In this document: positions 8,813-17,356 of the stretch, one piece after another | How the letters are laid out: each line of letters begins with the position of its first letter | Position numbering within the stretch: the first letter of the stretch is position 1 | Assembly (NCBI GenBank): GCA_963677085.2 | Contig: CAXXFH010000005.1 | Location: 372,001 to 436,000 of the forward strand | Length of the DNA stretch: 64,000 nt | DNA from: G963677085 sp963677085 | GTDB lineage: Bacteria > Planctomycetota > Planctomycetia > Pirellulales > Thermoguttaceae | Direction: 5' to 3' | Notes under the pieces: generated by a model | Databases searched by the model: none | What the model was told of the DNA's origin: nothing | What the model saw: only the letters and a program-made list of their open reading frames with translations | Position numbers and translations under genes: made by a program

Positions 8813-11164
8813 CTACTGTGCCTCGGCAGCTTTGCGTAAAGCGCGAGCCGTTTCGCGGAACTCGGGCAGGCTCATCTCTCGCATGAACACAAGCCCTCGC
8901 ATCGCGCGGATCAACGGGCTGGGATGTTCAGCGAACCACTCGCGACCCAGACAGGTTTTCAGCATCTGGTACTGTTGCACCTGGATATTTTGGGCCAACT
9001 CGCAGAACGGTCCGTCGTGTTCGTAGCTGGGAAACGATGCGTTGCGCTGCGATACGAACGTGTTGTGAAACGCGTTTTCCATTACCGAAAACATGTTCAG
9101 CGACACGGGTACGTAGACGTTAGCCTCACTCGGGTGGAAGCGATACCACACGTTGCGATATCCCCAGATGCGAATATCCTGGCGGCCGGTTTCCTCGCTG
9201 AACTTCTGCGTAGCGGCGTTGATCGCTTGCAGCACCTTGTAGTGCGTGTCGGGACCGCTCGCCTCAGGATCGAATGCTACGGAGATAACATCGGGCCGAA
9301 TTTTGTGCAGTGCGGAAAGAATCGGAGGCACATCACGTTGCTCGGTGGGCTCCTGGGTGAAAATATCGCCCGTATAAAACCCTAGCCGCAAGTGCAACAC
9401 GTGGGACGACTGCCAACCGAAGTATCCCCACAGGCATTCAGCTTCCCACTCGCGACACATTCCCTTCAAACGCTGGATGGCGTCGGGGTCTTTCTTGCCG
9501 GGATAAACGGTGCGGACGTAATGCTCTAGTTCTTTGAGCCGATCGCGGATCGACCTCAGGTCCGATTCGTCGTAAACCAACACCAGGTTTCGCAGTAGGC
9601 GCCGGGCGGTGCCTTCATCGCGCATTTCCGTGTTGCGTGCGGCAATCCCGTCGAGATATTGCCACAGGTCTCGATCGCGTGCCCGACCATTGTCTGGATC
9701 GAAATACCCTTCGGCGTTCAAGGCAGCGAATTCGGCCGAGTCGAGCAGCGGCTCCAGGTAGGCGATCTGTTGCAGCATATACTGGTTGGTTACGGCCGTG
9801 AAGCCGCTGGTCAGCGTAGCGAAATAATGCTCGTTCGTGGCGTTGCGGACACTTCGCACAATGGCCGGCAGACATCCCAGCATGAGATCGTCGTGGTGCG
9901 GCTCGGTATGCAGGAATCGTGTGTTTTGGAGAGCCCGGCTACCGGCTTCGAGTTTTTCGACGAGCCGGCGCTGCACCAGTGATGTCAACTCGCCGAGCGA
10001 TTCGGGACGCCGACTCACCACCAAGCTGGCCATGGGCGACGCCTGGACGTCTTCCTCCTTGAGGTCGACGATTCGTTTGTTGCGTGCCAAGGCAAGATCG
10101 ACCAGGGACATTTCCACCTGGGTGTCTTCAATGGTCTCCCGCTGCGACATCAGGCCAACCTGACGTTTGCATAAGTGTTTGGCGGCTCCCAAGGTCACGT
10201 AGAATCGGGCGTTAGGCAACACCCGCAAGGCGCTGGCCGGGATAAGCAGGCTAGTCGGTCCTTGAACGGCATCGGCCACCACGCCGGCTTTAGCTTCGCC
10301 AGCGGCAACGATGATTGCCGTACATTCCGGGTTGAAGGTAATCGTGCGCAATCCAATGGTAATGACCAGCCGATTGCGCGACACCTCGATACCGCCGAGA
10401 TCGCCGGCGGCAGCCGCCTGGGTTTCGTAATTGGTGGCCATCAGCCGGGTGGTCGAGTAGTGATCCGAGCCACGCACGTTGAATCCGATGTGTCCATCGG
10501 GACCGATGCCTCCGAGGAAGAAACCAATGCCGCCCAACTCGCGGACCCGGTCTTCGAAGCGGCGGCACCAGTCGTCGATCCGCTGGAGCGCGGCCTGCTG
10601 GGTCTTTTCCTGGTCGTTGACCGCTTGCCGCGTACGAAGGCTAAGATCCACTCGGAAGTCGGGCCAAACCGACGCCAGCGTTTGGCCCGGCTGAAGGCCG
10701 ATTTCCGCGCAGTTGATCAGCAGTGCCTTTGCACGATCGAGCCCGAATCCCTCAATGTAGAATTTCTGAACGTAATGGTAGAAGCTGTTCTGCTGAGCGG
10801 GATTGATAGGGTAAAATTCGTCGATTTGTACGAAATGCAGGCTTTGCATATCGGGGCGACGACTAGGATCGACACCGGCCTCTTCGAGCGCGGCCTGCGT
10901 GTCTGCCGTGTCCCAGGTTGCCAGACAGTGCGTAACCCACTTGATGAAATGCTCGGGCGTTTTGCCGGTGGGCAAAGAAATGACTCCACCCGGGTTGTTT
11001 TGGACCCATTCGAGAAACCGCATCGCCGCGAGTTTTCCCAGAGCAGGGAAATTTCCTACGGTGATGACGGGCATCTTTTCCGTCGGAGGGTAGAGCAGAT
11101 CTAGCGGAGACGCGTCAATCGCCAACTGTTCTACCGAAGTCAAGCATTGTAGGCATTCGCTCAT
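8813..11164 (-). CDS. nagB: Glucosamine-6-phosphate deaminase fused to a LmbE/PIG-L deacetylase-like domain
   Basis: A 783-residue two-domain protein. The N-terminal half is a NagB-type isomerase/deaminase (GlcN-6-P to Fru-6-P and ammonia): GGVISLPTGKTPEHFI, FVQIDEFYPI, GGIGPDGHIGFN, ITIGLRTI and IVAAGEAKAGVVADAVQGP. The C-terminal half, from about residue 420, has the LmbE/PIG-L zinc motif HTEPHHDDLMLG and a later HVLHLRLGFYTGD segment; this family removes acetyl groups from GlcNAc-type sugars. The fused enzyme could therefore process N-acetylated sugar phosphates, which is inference. Typical NagB is about 260 residues. The ATG at 11164 has AGGA upstream; a longer frame to 11197 is less likely. 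An IS200-type element sits about 45 bases upstream of the start. Confidence 0.9.
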   Translation of the reverse strand: MSECLQCLTSVEQLAIDASPLDLLYPPTEKMPVITVGNFPALGKLAAMRFLEWVQNNPGGVISLPTGKTPEHFIKWVTHCLATWDTADTQAALEEAGVDPSRRPDMQSLHFVQIDEFYPINPAQQNSFYHYVQKFYIEGFGLDRAKALLINCAEIGLQPGQTLASVWPDFRVDLSLRTRQAVNDQEKTQQAALQRIDDWCRRFEDRVRELGGIGFFLGGIGPDGHIGFNVRGSDHYSTTRLMATNYETQAAAAGDLGGIEVSRNRLVITIGLRTITFNPECTAIIVAAGEAKAGVVADAVQGPTSLLIPASALRVLPNARFYVTLGAAKHLCKRQVGLMSQRETIEDTQVEMSLVDLALARNKRIVDLKEEDVQASPMASLVVSRRPESLGELTSLVQRRLVEKLEAGSRALQNTRFLHTEPHHDDLMLGCLPAIVRSVRNATNEHYFATLTSGFTAVTNQYMLQQIAYLEPLLDSAEFAALNAEGYFDPDNGRARDRDLWQYLDGIAARNTEMRDEGTARRLLRNLVLVYDESDLRSIRDRLKELEHYVRTVYPGKKDPDAIQRLKGMCREWEAECLWGYFGWQSSHVLHLRLGFYTGDIFTQEPTEQRDVPPILSALHKIRPDVISVAFDPEASGPDTHYKVLQAINAATQKFSEETGRQDIRIWGYRNVWYRFHPSEANVYVPVSLNMFSVMENAFHNTFVSQRNASFPSYEHDGPFCELAQNIQVQQYQMLKTCLGREWFAEHPSPLIRAMRGLVFMREMSLPEFRETARALRKAAEAQ

Positions 11165-11224
11165 CAGAACAATCCTGCTGTCATTGTGTACCGGCACTCA
11201 CCGTTGTTTTATTATCTCGTAAAA

Positions 11225-11243
11225 CCACGGCCTCTGGCCGTGG
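11225..11243. repeat. IS200 left-end hairpin
   Basis: Perfect eight-pair stem CCACGGCC/GGCCGTGG with a TCT loop, identical to the right-end hairpin. Such subterminal imperfect or perfect hairpins are the transposase recognition sites of IS200/IS605 elements. Confidence 0.85.
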
Positions 11244-11294
11244 ACCCAAAGAGGTTCGGACCGATCCGTGGTGAAGGGGGTTTATTATGGTGTA

Positions 11295-11340
11295 GACTCT
11301 CCCTCCTGGGGAAATCCCGTTGGGGCAAGGAGAGAGAGTC
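11295..11340 (+). promoter_or_regulatory. tnpA: Hairpin burying the transposase ribosome binding site
   Basis: GACTCTCCCTCC at the left pairs with GGAGAGAGAGTC at the right (imperfectly in the middle), ending one base before the start codon. The stem includes the AAGGAGAG sequence that would serve as Shine-Dalgarno. Translational masking of this type is known in IS200 of enterobacteria. Confidence 0.65.
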
Positions 11341-11772
11341 ATGCAAGACTGGAGAAGTTTGTCGCACGTCAGGTGGGAGTGCAAGTACCACGTGGTGATC
11401 ATTCCAAAATACCGCAAGAAGGTGTTCTTCGGAAGGATGCGTGGCAAGATTGGTGAAATCCTCCGTGAGCTTTGCCGTCAGCGGGGAATCAACCTGCTGG
11501 AGGGCCACGCGATGCCGGATCATATCCACATGGTGTTGAGTATTCCGCCTAAATACAGCGTTTCCAACACGATCGGGTTTCTCAAGGGGAAGAGTGCGGT
11601 GCGTGTTCATCGAGAATTGCTCCGACATCGCCGAATGACAGGCCTGCACTTTTGGGCAGACGGCTATTGTGTGAGTACCATCGGGCTGGACGAGGAACAG
11701 ATCCGCCGTTATGTGCGCGAGCAAGAGCAGCGCGATCGTAACCTGGACCAGCGCGAGTTCGATTTCGAGTAA
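11341..11772 (+). CDS. tnpA: IS200-family Y1 HUH transposase
   Basis: A 143-residue transposase that nicks single-stranded DNA. The HUH motif is HIHMV at about residues 62-66 (AMPDHIHMVLSIPP), preceded by the typical WECKYHVVIIPKYRKKVFFG and followed by SNTIGFLKGKSAVRVHRE. A conserved tyrosine in RRYVREQEQ near the C-terminus is a candidate for the nicking residue. The length is normal for IS200 TnpA and the frame is open, so the element may be active. The ATG at 11341 fits the family start. No TnpB or accessory gene is present. Confidence 0.95.
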   Translation: MQDWRSLSHVRWECKYHVVIIPKYRKKVFFGRMRGKIGEILRELCRQRGINLLEGHAMPDHIHMVLSIPPKYSVSNTIGFLKGKSAVRVHRELLRHRRMTGLHFWADGYCVSTIGLDEEQIRRYVREQEQRDRNLDQREFDFE

Positions 11773-11786
11773 CAATTAACCCTAGC

Positions 11787-11833
11787 GGCCCCAGCGGGGC
11801 CTTCCCTACGCTCTCGGCCCCTTCGGAGGGGCC
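11787..11833 (+). terminator. Two GC hairpins after the transposase gene
   Basis: GGCCCC/GGGGCC at 11787-11801 and again at 11816-11833 (loops of 3 and 6 bases), in tandem with a shared CTTCC after each. They lie inside the IS between the stop codon and the right-end hairpin. They may end transcription, although no long T-tract follows. Confidence 0.4.
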
Positions 11834-11842
11834 TTCCTAAAA

Positions 11843-11861
11843 CCACGGCCTCTGGCCGTGG
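11843..11861. repeat. IS200 right-end hairpin
   Basis: Perfect CCACGGCC/GGCCGTGG hairpin, base-for-base the same as the left end. Confidence 0.85.
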
Positions 11862-11872
11862 TCGTTTATTAT

Positions 11873-12516
11873 TCTGCCCATAGCCCGAAAAGAAATTATA
11901 GCTTACCCGGCAATCCCCAACTGGCGTTTGCTTCTCAAACAGAACTCCCCATGGTTTCGCACCTAGCCAAACGGCATTTTCCCGGCCGGTTGGCGCAATT
12001 TGAGCGCATGAGTTAGGTACTGAAAGATCAGCCGTCGTTGGGCAGGTTTCAATAACACAACTAAAAAAGCACCAACTTCCTCAAGGAAGGATGCGACCTA
12101 TTGCGCTGCGACGAGTCGAAGTCGGGCAGCAATCGTAAGTCAGCCAGGACGATTGCGGCCTCTGCTCGTTGCCCCCGAAATCGGCGGCCCAAAAACCAAA
12201 TGCCGAGAAACGGGGCGTCGGCACCGTATTGGCCGGGCAGGCAATGGAAGAAATTGGACAACCGGGCCCGGCCTCACGCCGGCAGCGCTGTCCAAGTTTC
12301 CATGAACTACCCCGACACATCACGGGGACTGGCAGTAGATCACATGTGTGTTAAGTTGGCGTCGCAAGCTGCCAATGAGCTATGCGGCCGCGCCGCCGGG
12401 AGTACGAGATCTGAGACCCCCGCGGGAACGTCGCGTAGCCCATATAGCTAGCCATTCGCGAACCTTTTAGAATAGTCGAATGGTTCAACGTCGTCAATGG
12501 GCTGGGACCGTTTATC
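11873..12516. other. Intergenic region, no supported gene
   Basis: About 640 bases between the IS and the AraC gene. Short frames on both strands lack recognisable domains. No repeat family or terminator was noticed here. Confidence 0.55.
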
Positions 12517-13383
12517 ATGAAACCCATTTATGAAAAACTCGTTAAATCCCCTGGCGAAGGGTTTGTGCTCAAAACGATCCGCGGCGCCAGTTGCACCTGT
12601 CCGTGGCATTTCCACTCCGAGTACGAACTGATCCTCGTGCTCCAAGGGCAAGGATACCGGATCGTGGGCGACAAAGTCGCGCCCTTGCAGGCGGGCGACG
12701 TCGTATTGCTCGGGTCCAACCTGCCGCACATCTGGCAAAACGACGAGTCCGGTCCGGGCGGCGCCGTGCGTGCCCATTGTATTCTCATCCAGTTCGAACC
12801 GTCCTTGCTCGATAACAATCTGCTGAAATTGCCCGCGCTGACGTCGGTACGCCGTTTGCTCGATCGCGCTTCGTTGGGTGTTCAGGTGCGAGGCCGGGCG
12901 CGCCGTCGGGTACAAGAGCAGATGCAACGGATGGTCAAGCTTCGCGGTGTGCAGCGAATCATCGCGCTGCTAGACATCCTCGACACCATGGCCCGATCGC
13001 GCGAGAGCCGCACGATTGCCAGCCCCGGTTTCGTGGCGACGCCGGATATTTACGACGAGCAACGCGTTAACCGTATCTACCGTTTCGTTCACGAACACCT
13101 GGAAGAGCCGCTGAAGTTGCGCGACGTCGCGCGATTGGCGCACCTCAGCGAGGGTGCATTCAGCCGGTTCTTCCGTTCGCACTTAGGAAAGACCTTTCCC
13201 GCGTTCGTCAACGAACTGCGGATTGGTCGGGCGTGTCGTTTACTGGCAGAAAGCGAATTGGGGGTTTCCGAGATCGCTTTGGCCTGCGGATACCGCAATC
13301 TTTCAAACTTCAACCGCCAATTCCGCAAGTTGCAACAGACGACACCGCGAACCTTTCGCGAGCGTATGCAGCGGGGAAACTGA
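12517..13383 (+). CDS. AraC family transcriptional regulator with cupin sensor
   Basis: A 288-residue regulator. The N-terminal half is a cupin-like effector domain (CPWHFHSEYELILVLQGQGYRIVG, then LQAGDVVLLGSNLPHIW), a form typical of sugar-sensing AraC proteins. The C-terminal half has the two helix-turn-helix motifs: LRDVARLAHLSEGAFSRFFR and VSEIALACGYRNLSNFNRQFRK, ending in the family's TPRTFRERM. It is convergent with the esterase gene downstream, with only repeat copy B between them. Its target is unknown; a carbohydrate gene is likely from the cupin type. Confidence 0.93.
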   Translation: MKPIYEKLVKSPGEGFVLKTIRGASCTCPWHFHSEYELILVLQGQGYRIVGDKVAPLQAGDVVLLGSNLPHIWQNDESGPGGAVRAHCILIQFEPSLLDNNLLKLPALTSVRRLLDRASLGVQVRGRARRRVQEQMQRMVKLRGVQRIIALLDILDTMARSRESRTIASPGFVATPDIYDEQRVNRIYRFVHEHLEEPLKLRDVARLAHLSEGAFSRFFRSHLGKTFPAFVNELRIGRACRLLAESELGVSEIALACGYRNLSNFNRQFRKLQQTTPRTFRERMQRGN

Positions 13384-13421
13384 CTGGCCGATTGCCGTCT
13401 CAAGTTCCCATTGGCAGGGCT

Positions 13422-13482
13422 GGTGCCAGTGACTGTTTGCCAGCCAGTACCGAGAACGGGCATACAAGCCGTCCGTGGCACC
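13422..13482. repeat. Three-stem intergenic repeat, copy B
   Basis: Homologous to copy A, bounded by GGTGCCAG at the left and GTGGCACC at the right, with the same inner ACGGGCATACAAGC core. It also lies between convergent gene ends. Confidence 0.8.
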
Positions 13483-13511
13483 CGACACTCGTACGAAGCT
13501 TCGACAAACCG

Positions 13512-14714
13512 TTAGGGTATTTCACCGTAGGTGGTGTTGACCATCGCGTCTCGCTCGTCCGTAACGCTCAGGAAGTAGGTCAACGGACGCTGCGACGGTA
13601 GCCGTGCCGAGACTTGGCCGTTGGAGACCTGGCCGTCGACACTCTGCCATTGCCGCTTCTCCCAGTCGCCCGCGTCAGTCGTAAAATGCAGTTGGCCCTT
13701 CACGACGGGGACTTTCGCTTGGAAGGAAGCCGTGGCCAGACCGTCGGCGGTTTGCAGTTCGCCGAGTTGCGGTAACGGGTCGCCGTTGCACAGAATGCTG
13801 TCGGCGTACAGACCGATTTCCTTGGGATTCCAACCGACCTCATGCCCATGGGGCATACGCACTCGAATGCACAGTGAAACGGGCCCTTGCACAGCTCGGT
13901 ACGACTTGCGGTGGCTGTCCATCGGATAGAAATGGTCGTTCGTGCCGTTAACAAACAGCATCGGGCACTTTGCCCGCGGCAGATATTGCGACGGCTCGAA
14001 AAACCGAATCCAACGTGCCGACAACTCGGGGCCCATGATCTCGAAACGTGGAATCCAGGCACTATTGTGATGCAGAAAACCACAGCCGTAGACGGGCACG
14101 GCCAACTTGAAACGATCGTCGACACCGGAGACAATCGACGTAAGGTAACCACCCCAGCTAATCCCGGTTACGCCGGTACGCTCTGCGTCGACCTGTTCGA
14201 GCGAGCGCAGCAACGAATGTGCTCGAACGACGGCAGCCACGGCATGATAGCTCCAGGCAACTTGCGGTTCGTTATCGGCGAAATCGGGGAATTTGCCGGT
14301 GACGTTTTGCGGAGGCATTGCGTCGGCGTGGCGTTGCCCGTCGGGTCCGCAGCCCCCAAGATCCATGGCAATGGCCGCATAACCTCGCTTGGCCCAAAGA
14401 GTGGCCCACTGCGGAAACGCCTTTCCGCCGCCACCATGGATCAGCACCATGCCGGGCACGGGCTTGTCGACATTCTCGGGCAGTGCCACGTAGGCGAAGA
14501 CGCGAGTGGGTTTGCCCTGCAGGGGCTCACCCTCGTAGTACACCTGTTGCAACAGACCGTCTTTTTCTCCCCACGTAGCCGGCGGCGTTTGCTTCAGCTT
14601 GCTTACGTTCCACGGACCGACCGTCTGCTGGGCAACGACCTTCTCGGTGCAGACAACGATAGACAACAGAAAGCAAAAGGTCAGAACGAGCGTATAACGG
14701 CAGGATCGCAACAT
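13512..14714 (-). CDS. Secreted alpha/beta hydrolase, acetylxylan esterase-like
   Basis: A 400-residue exported hydrolase. A signal peptide covers residues 1-28 (YTLVLTFCFLLSIVVCTEKVVA). The alpha/beta fold is clear: GMVLIHGGGGKAFPQWATLWAKRGYAAIAMDLGG gives the oxyanion region, GVTGISWGGYLTSI the nucleophile serine elbow, FVNGTNDHFYP the aspartate, and RMPHGHEVGW the histidine. It is closest to the prolyl oligopeptidase/dienelactone hydrolase-like esterases often annotated as acetylxylan esterase in planctomycetes. The last 100 residues (VVKGQLHFTTDAGDWEKRQW) form a separate beta-rich domain. It may remove acyl groups from polysaccharides; the substrate is not visible. Confidence 0.85.
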   Translation of the reverse strand: MLRSCRYTLVLTFCFLLSIVVCTEKVVAQQTVGPWNVSKLKQTPPATWGEKDGLLQQVYYEGEPLQGKPTRVFAYVALPENVDKPVPGMVLIHGGGGKAFPQWATLWAKRGYAAIAMDLGGCGPDGQRHADAMPPQNVTGKFPDFADNEPQVAWSYHAVAAVVRAHSLLRSLEQVDAERTGVTGISWGGYLTSIVSGVDDRFKLAVPVYGCGFLHHNSAWIPRFEIMGPELSARWIRFFEPSQYLPRAKCPMLFVNGTNDHFYPMDSHRKSYRAVQGPVSLCIRVRMPHGHEVGWNPKEIGLYADSILCNGDPLPQLGELQTADGLATASFQAKVPVVKGQLHFTTDAGDWEKRQWQSVDGQVSNGQVSARLPSQRPLTYFLSVTDERDAMVNTTYGEIP

Positions 14715-14904
14715 GGATTCTTCCTCAGCAAAAATCGGCCGGCAAGTGGCCGAATGGAGTAGTAGCGAACGACCAACACGCGGTGGGGTTACGTGGGCAG
14801 ACGGCGTAAAACGAAGGACAAACGGGGTGTTCTTCGTATCACCGTAACACGGCCATGGGTGGGAGTCAAACTAGAGGAACATGGGAGAAACACCCGACCA
14901 CCCG

Positions 14905-15675
14905 CTACGAACCGCTGGTCTCTTCAATCTGGTGGATGCGCTCCTGCAACTCGTCGGAACTGGCGCTGGTGGGCATATGGCCAGAGATGCTGTCGAACCG
15001 TCGGCAATCGTGATCTTCAACGGCCGCATGACACCCATGGCGGAGGTGTTCCCGCATCACTGAAGCGGCTTCCTCGGCCTCGCCGTTGCGGAGCGCTTCG
15101 ATCAGTCGGGCGTGGACAGCGCAGATCTGTTGGAGGTACTCCGAGCTGCGATTCGACCAGCGGCGGCCGAAAATCTGGGCCATGACTCGCAGGTCGCTCA
15201 CGGTTTTCATCATGTGCCGATTTCTCGCGGCGCGGAGCAAGAGCATGTGGAAACCAGCGTCGGCCATCATCCAGCGATCAACCTGCTCGATGGTCCACGG
15301 CTCGGAACCGGCCGTTTCCCGTTGGGCGACGATTTCCAGCAGGGTCGCGTTGAAGGCTTCCATCTCGGCCAGTTCGTCCGAGCTGATTCGCCCGGCGGCC
15401 TTTGTCGCGGCGTGGCACTCCAGAGCCTCCCGAAAGTCGTACAACTCTTCGATCTGTTCCCGGCTAGGATCGAGCACAAAGGCACCCAGGCGAGGACGGT
15501 GCTCAATGAGTCCCTCGCTGGCCAACTGGCTAATGGCTTCGCGCACCGGGATGAAGCTCATGCCAATCTGTTCGGCCAGCGTGCGATTGCAGAGACGACT
15601 CCCCGGCGACAGCTCCCCGCTAAGGAGTTGGCGGCGAATGTATTCGTAGGCGCGCTGCTTCAGAGTGGTGGCCAT
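14905..15675 (-). CDS. GntR family regulator, FadR/FCD subfamily
   Basis: A 256-residue regulator. The winged helix is at the N-terminus: YEYIRRQLLSGELSPGSRLCNRTLAEQIGMSFIPVREAISQLASEGLIEHRPRLGAFV. The FCD ligand domain follows: ELYDFREALECHAATKAAGRI, DAGFHMLLLRAARNRHM and HARLIEALRNGEAEEAASVMREHL, with the usual aspartate and histidines of its metal site. It is divergent from the probable sialic-acid locus and is the best candidate for its regulator; sialic-acid operons are controlled by FCD-type GntR proteins (NanR) in enterobacteria. The link here is inference from position. Confidence 0.92.
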   Translation of the reverse strand: MATTLKQRAYEYIRRQLLSGELSPGSRLCNRTLAEQIGMSFIPVREAISQLASEGLIEHRPRLGAFVLDPSREQIEELYDFREALECHAATKAAGRISSDELAEMEAFNATLLEIVAQRETAGSEPWTIEQVDRWMMADAGFHMLLLRAARNRHMMKTVSDLRVMAQIFGRRWSNRSSEYLQQICAVHARLIEALRNGEAEEAASVMREHLRHGCHAAVEDHDCRRFDSISGHMPTSASSDELQERIHQIEETSGS

Positions 15676-15710
15676 GGTCGATTTAGTCCTTGCATACCAA
15701 CACGAGAAAC

Positions 15711-15736
15711 GTTATAACAACACTATATGATATAAC
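15711..15736. promoter_or_regulatory. Candidate GntR operator
   Basis: GTTATAAC (15711-15718, an eight-base palindrome) is followed 12 bases later by TATAAC (15731-15736). GTTATA and TATAAC also form an inverted pair across the region. It lies 36 bases upstream of the GntR start, in the divergent region. It is AT-rich in a GC-rich neighbourhood. Confidence 0.4.
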
Positions 15737-15907
15737 GCCAATCTAGCTTAATACCCTCAACTTCATTGTCAATGCCGACACGATTTTTGCTATAGCCCGA
15801 ATGGCGGGGAGCACGACTCCCTACCATTCGGACCGGGACTACTGCGGGCCTTCGGCCCCGAACCAGTGCACACAATCGATACGTCGGAAACCTTATGGGA
15901 ACCAATA

Positions 15908-16825
15908 ATGATGTCTTGCGATCCGCCCCGAGGACGTTTTCGGCCATTGCCCAACGTTGTCTGCTACGATGATTTCAACCACGGAACCTCCGGGTGGTTG
16001 GAACTGATGCCCAATTTTACCCAGCCGGGCTTCACCGCGCGAAACAGCATTGTCGAAAAAACGAAGTGGGGCCCCGTGATGCTCAGCACGGCTTCGTTTG
16101 GACTCATGGGAACGCATGGCGCCATGAGCGGCTTGTATTCTTTGAAGTTGGCAACGCGGCCGCAAGCCAACCGCTACGAAGAGGTGCCTGCCCCGGGGAG
16201 CATGTCGCACGCCATCAAACGGCTCTCCGTTTTTCAGCCCAAAGGCCGAATGCAAATCGAATTCTGGTACACGTATACGCCCGAGCAAGATCGCATTGGA
16301 CTGGGCGAAAAAGACATTCGAGCATTCGGCGTGGCCTTCGATGTGCAAGACGAAAGCCACCGCTATTTCGCTGGGGTACGCTATCTGAACTCGGTCAACG
16401 GCGAACTGAAACGCCAATGGCAATATCTGCAGGCAAGCGACGTTACCGATTGCCAATGGGCCTATGGTCAGCAAGGAGAATGGAACAAACGCGGAGTCGA
16501 CCCGATGTGGTACGGCCGCCGCTATCCCGATGGTCGCACCGATGGCTACCAGTTCTTGCCCGACGGAAAACAACATCTCTGCTATAACGAAAGCGACGAC
16601 AAAATCAACTGGATGTATCTCCGGCTGACTTTCGACACGGCAAGCCGGCAATACGTGGAATTGCAGTCGGGCCAGCAGGTTTTCAAGCTGGCGGGGCTAG
16701 GACCCACCTTGTGTGAGCCCTATAACGGAATTCGCGGATTGCTCAATCCCGTACTCTGGGTGGAAGCCGATACAAATCGTCGGGTCTTCCTGTTTGTCGA
16801 TTCGGTGGTCATCTCTTGCGACTAA
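15908..16825 (+). CDS. Protein of unknown function in the sialidase/symporter locus
   Basis: A 305-residue protein without a signal peptide or membrane segment. I cannot place it in a family with confidence. Visible features: an opening CYDDFNHGTSGWLELMPNF, SGLYSLKLATRP, MQIEFWYTYTPEQDR, FAGVRYLNSVNGELKRQWQYL, MYLRLTFDTASRQYVELQSG and a closing VFLFVDSVVISCD. Alternating hydrophobic strands and SLKLAT-type phrases look like a jelly-roll or lectin-like beta sandwich, which is inference. The ATG at 15908 is preferred to the GTG at 15866 because GGGA lies upstream. It is divergent from the GntR gene and is the first gene of a rightward run. Confidence 0.75.
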   Translation: MMSCDPPRGRFRPLPNVVCYDDFNHGTSGWLELMPNFTQPGFTARNSIVEKTKWGPVMLSTASFGLMGTHGAMSGLYSLKLATRPQANRYEEVPAPGSMSHAIKRLSVFQPKGRMQIEFWYTYTPEQDRIGLGEKDIRAFGVAFDVQDESHRYFAGVRYLNSVNGELKRQWQYLQASDVTDCQWAYGQQGEWNKRGVDPMWYGRRYPDGRTDGYQFLPDGKQHLCYNESDDKINWMYLRLTFDTASRQYVELQSGQQVFKLAGLGPTLCEPYNGIRGLLNPVLWVEADTNRRVFLFVDSVVISCD

Positions 16826-17014
16826 TCGAACGTATCTGGCCACCCGAACTACTGGACAGTCACATCCTGTTATTGAGCGTCGCATAAGCAGTGACACGAG
16901 GGCGACCAACGGGAGCCCGGCAGTTGTGGGAAAATCCGCTGCGTGGCCAGTTCACTGTTTTGCGAATATCAATAATCCTATCAAAACCTTTGCTCTCGCG
17001 AAAAGACAGACGGT

Positions 17015-17350
17015 ATGCGTAACTACATGATGGCCGTTCTCGAACGGCACACAGAATACTCGGGCGAATTTCAAACCGAACCTTTCGAGGTGGGCTGGGC
17101 TGCGGAAGCGATTTTCTTCGTTCAGGTCGAAGAAGTCGCGGGAAGCGGAACAACCGTATCGGCCGAGGTGCAGATTTCTGCTGACGGAATTCACTGGGTC
17201 GACGAAGGTACCCGTTTGTCATCGATGAACCAATCGGGTACCTACTTCCTGCGCGTCGTCCAATTTGGCGGTTGGCTGCGTCTACGGGGGCAGGTCAAAG
17301 GGGAAGAAGGCCGATGCCGAGTGACTATTCAGCTATCGCTGAAGGAGTAA
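17015..17350 (+). CDS. Small protein of unknown function
   Basis: A 111-residue protein, predicted cytoplasmic (no signal peptide). It looks all-beta: EAIFFVQVEEVAGSGTTVSAEVQISADG, HWVDEGTRLSSMNQSGTYFLRVVQFGGWLRLRG, then GEEGRCRVTIQLSL. No family is recognised. Its stop codon is part of AAGGAGTAA, which serves as the ribosome binding site of the next gene, so it is translated in step with the epimerase-symporter fusion. It is therefore a real gene and likely works with it. Confidence 0.75.
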   Translation: MRNYMMAVLERHTEYSGEFQTEPFEVGWAAEAIFFVQVEEVAGSGTTVSAEVQISADGIHWVDEGTRLSSMNQSGTYFLRVVQFGGWLRLRGQVKGEEGRCRVTIQLSLKE

Positions 17351-17356
17351 CACTTG

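Larger units (their letters stand above)
11208..11872 (+). mobile_element. IS200-type insertion sequence
   Basis: A single-gene element of about 660 bases. Identical 19-base hairpins (CCACGGCC, TCT, GGCCGTGG) stand at the left (11225-11243) and right (11843-11861), and TTTATTAT occurs outside both (11208-11215 and 11865-11872). There are no terminal inverted repeats in the DDE-transposon sense, as expected for single-strand HUH transposition. The exact cleavage points are inferred from these landmarks. The element lies in the promoter region of the nagB-like gene. Confidence 0.85.

Noticed and set aside
11212..11775. 187-residue minus-strand frame over the IS200 transposase
   Set aside because: Antisense shadow of the HUH transposase; no TnpB-like motif.
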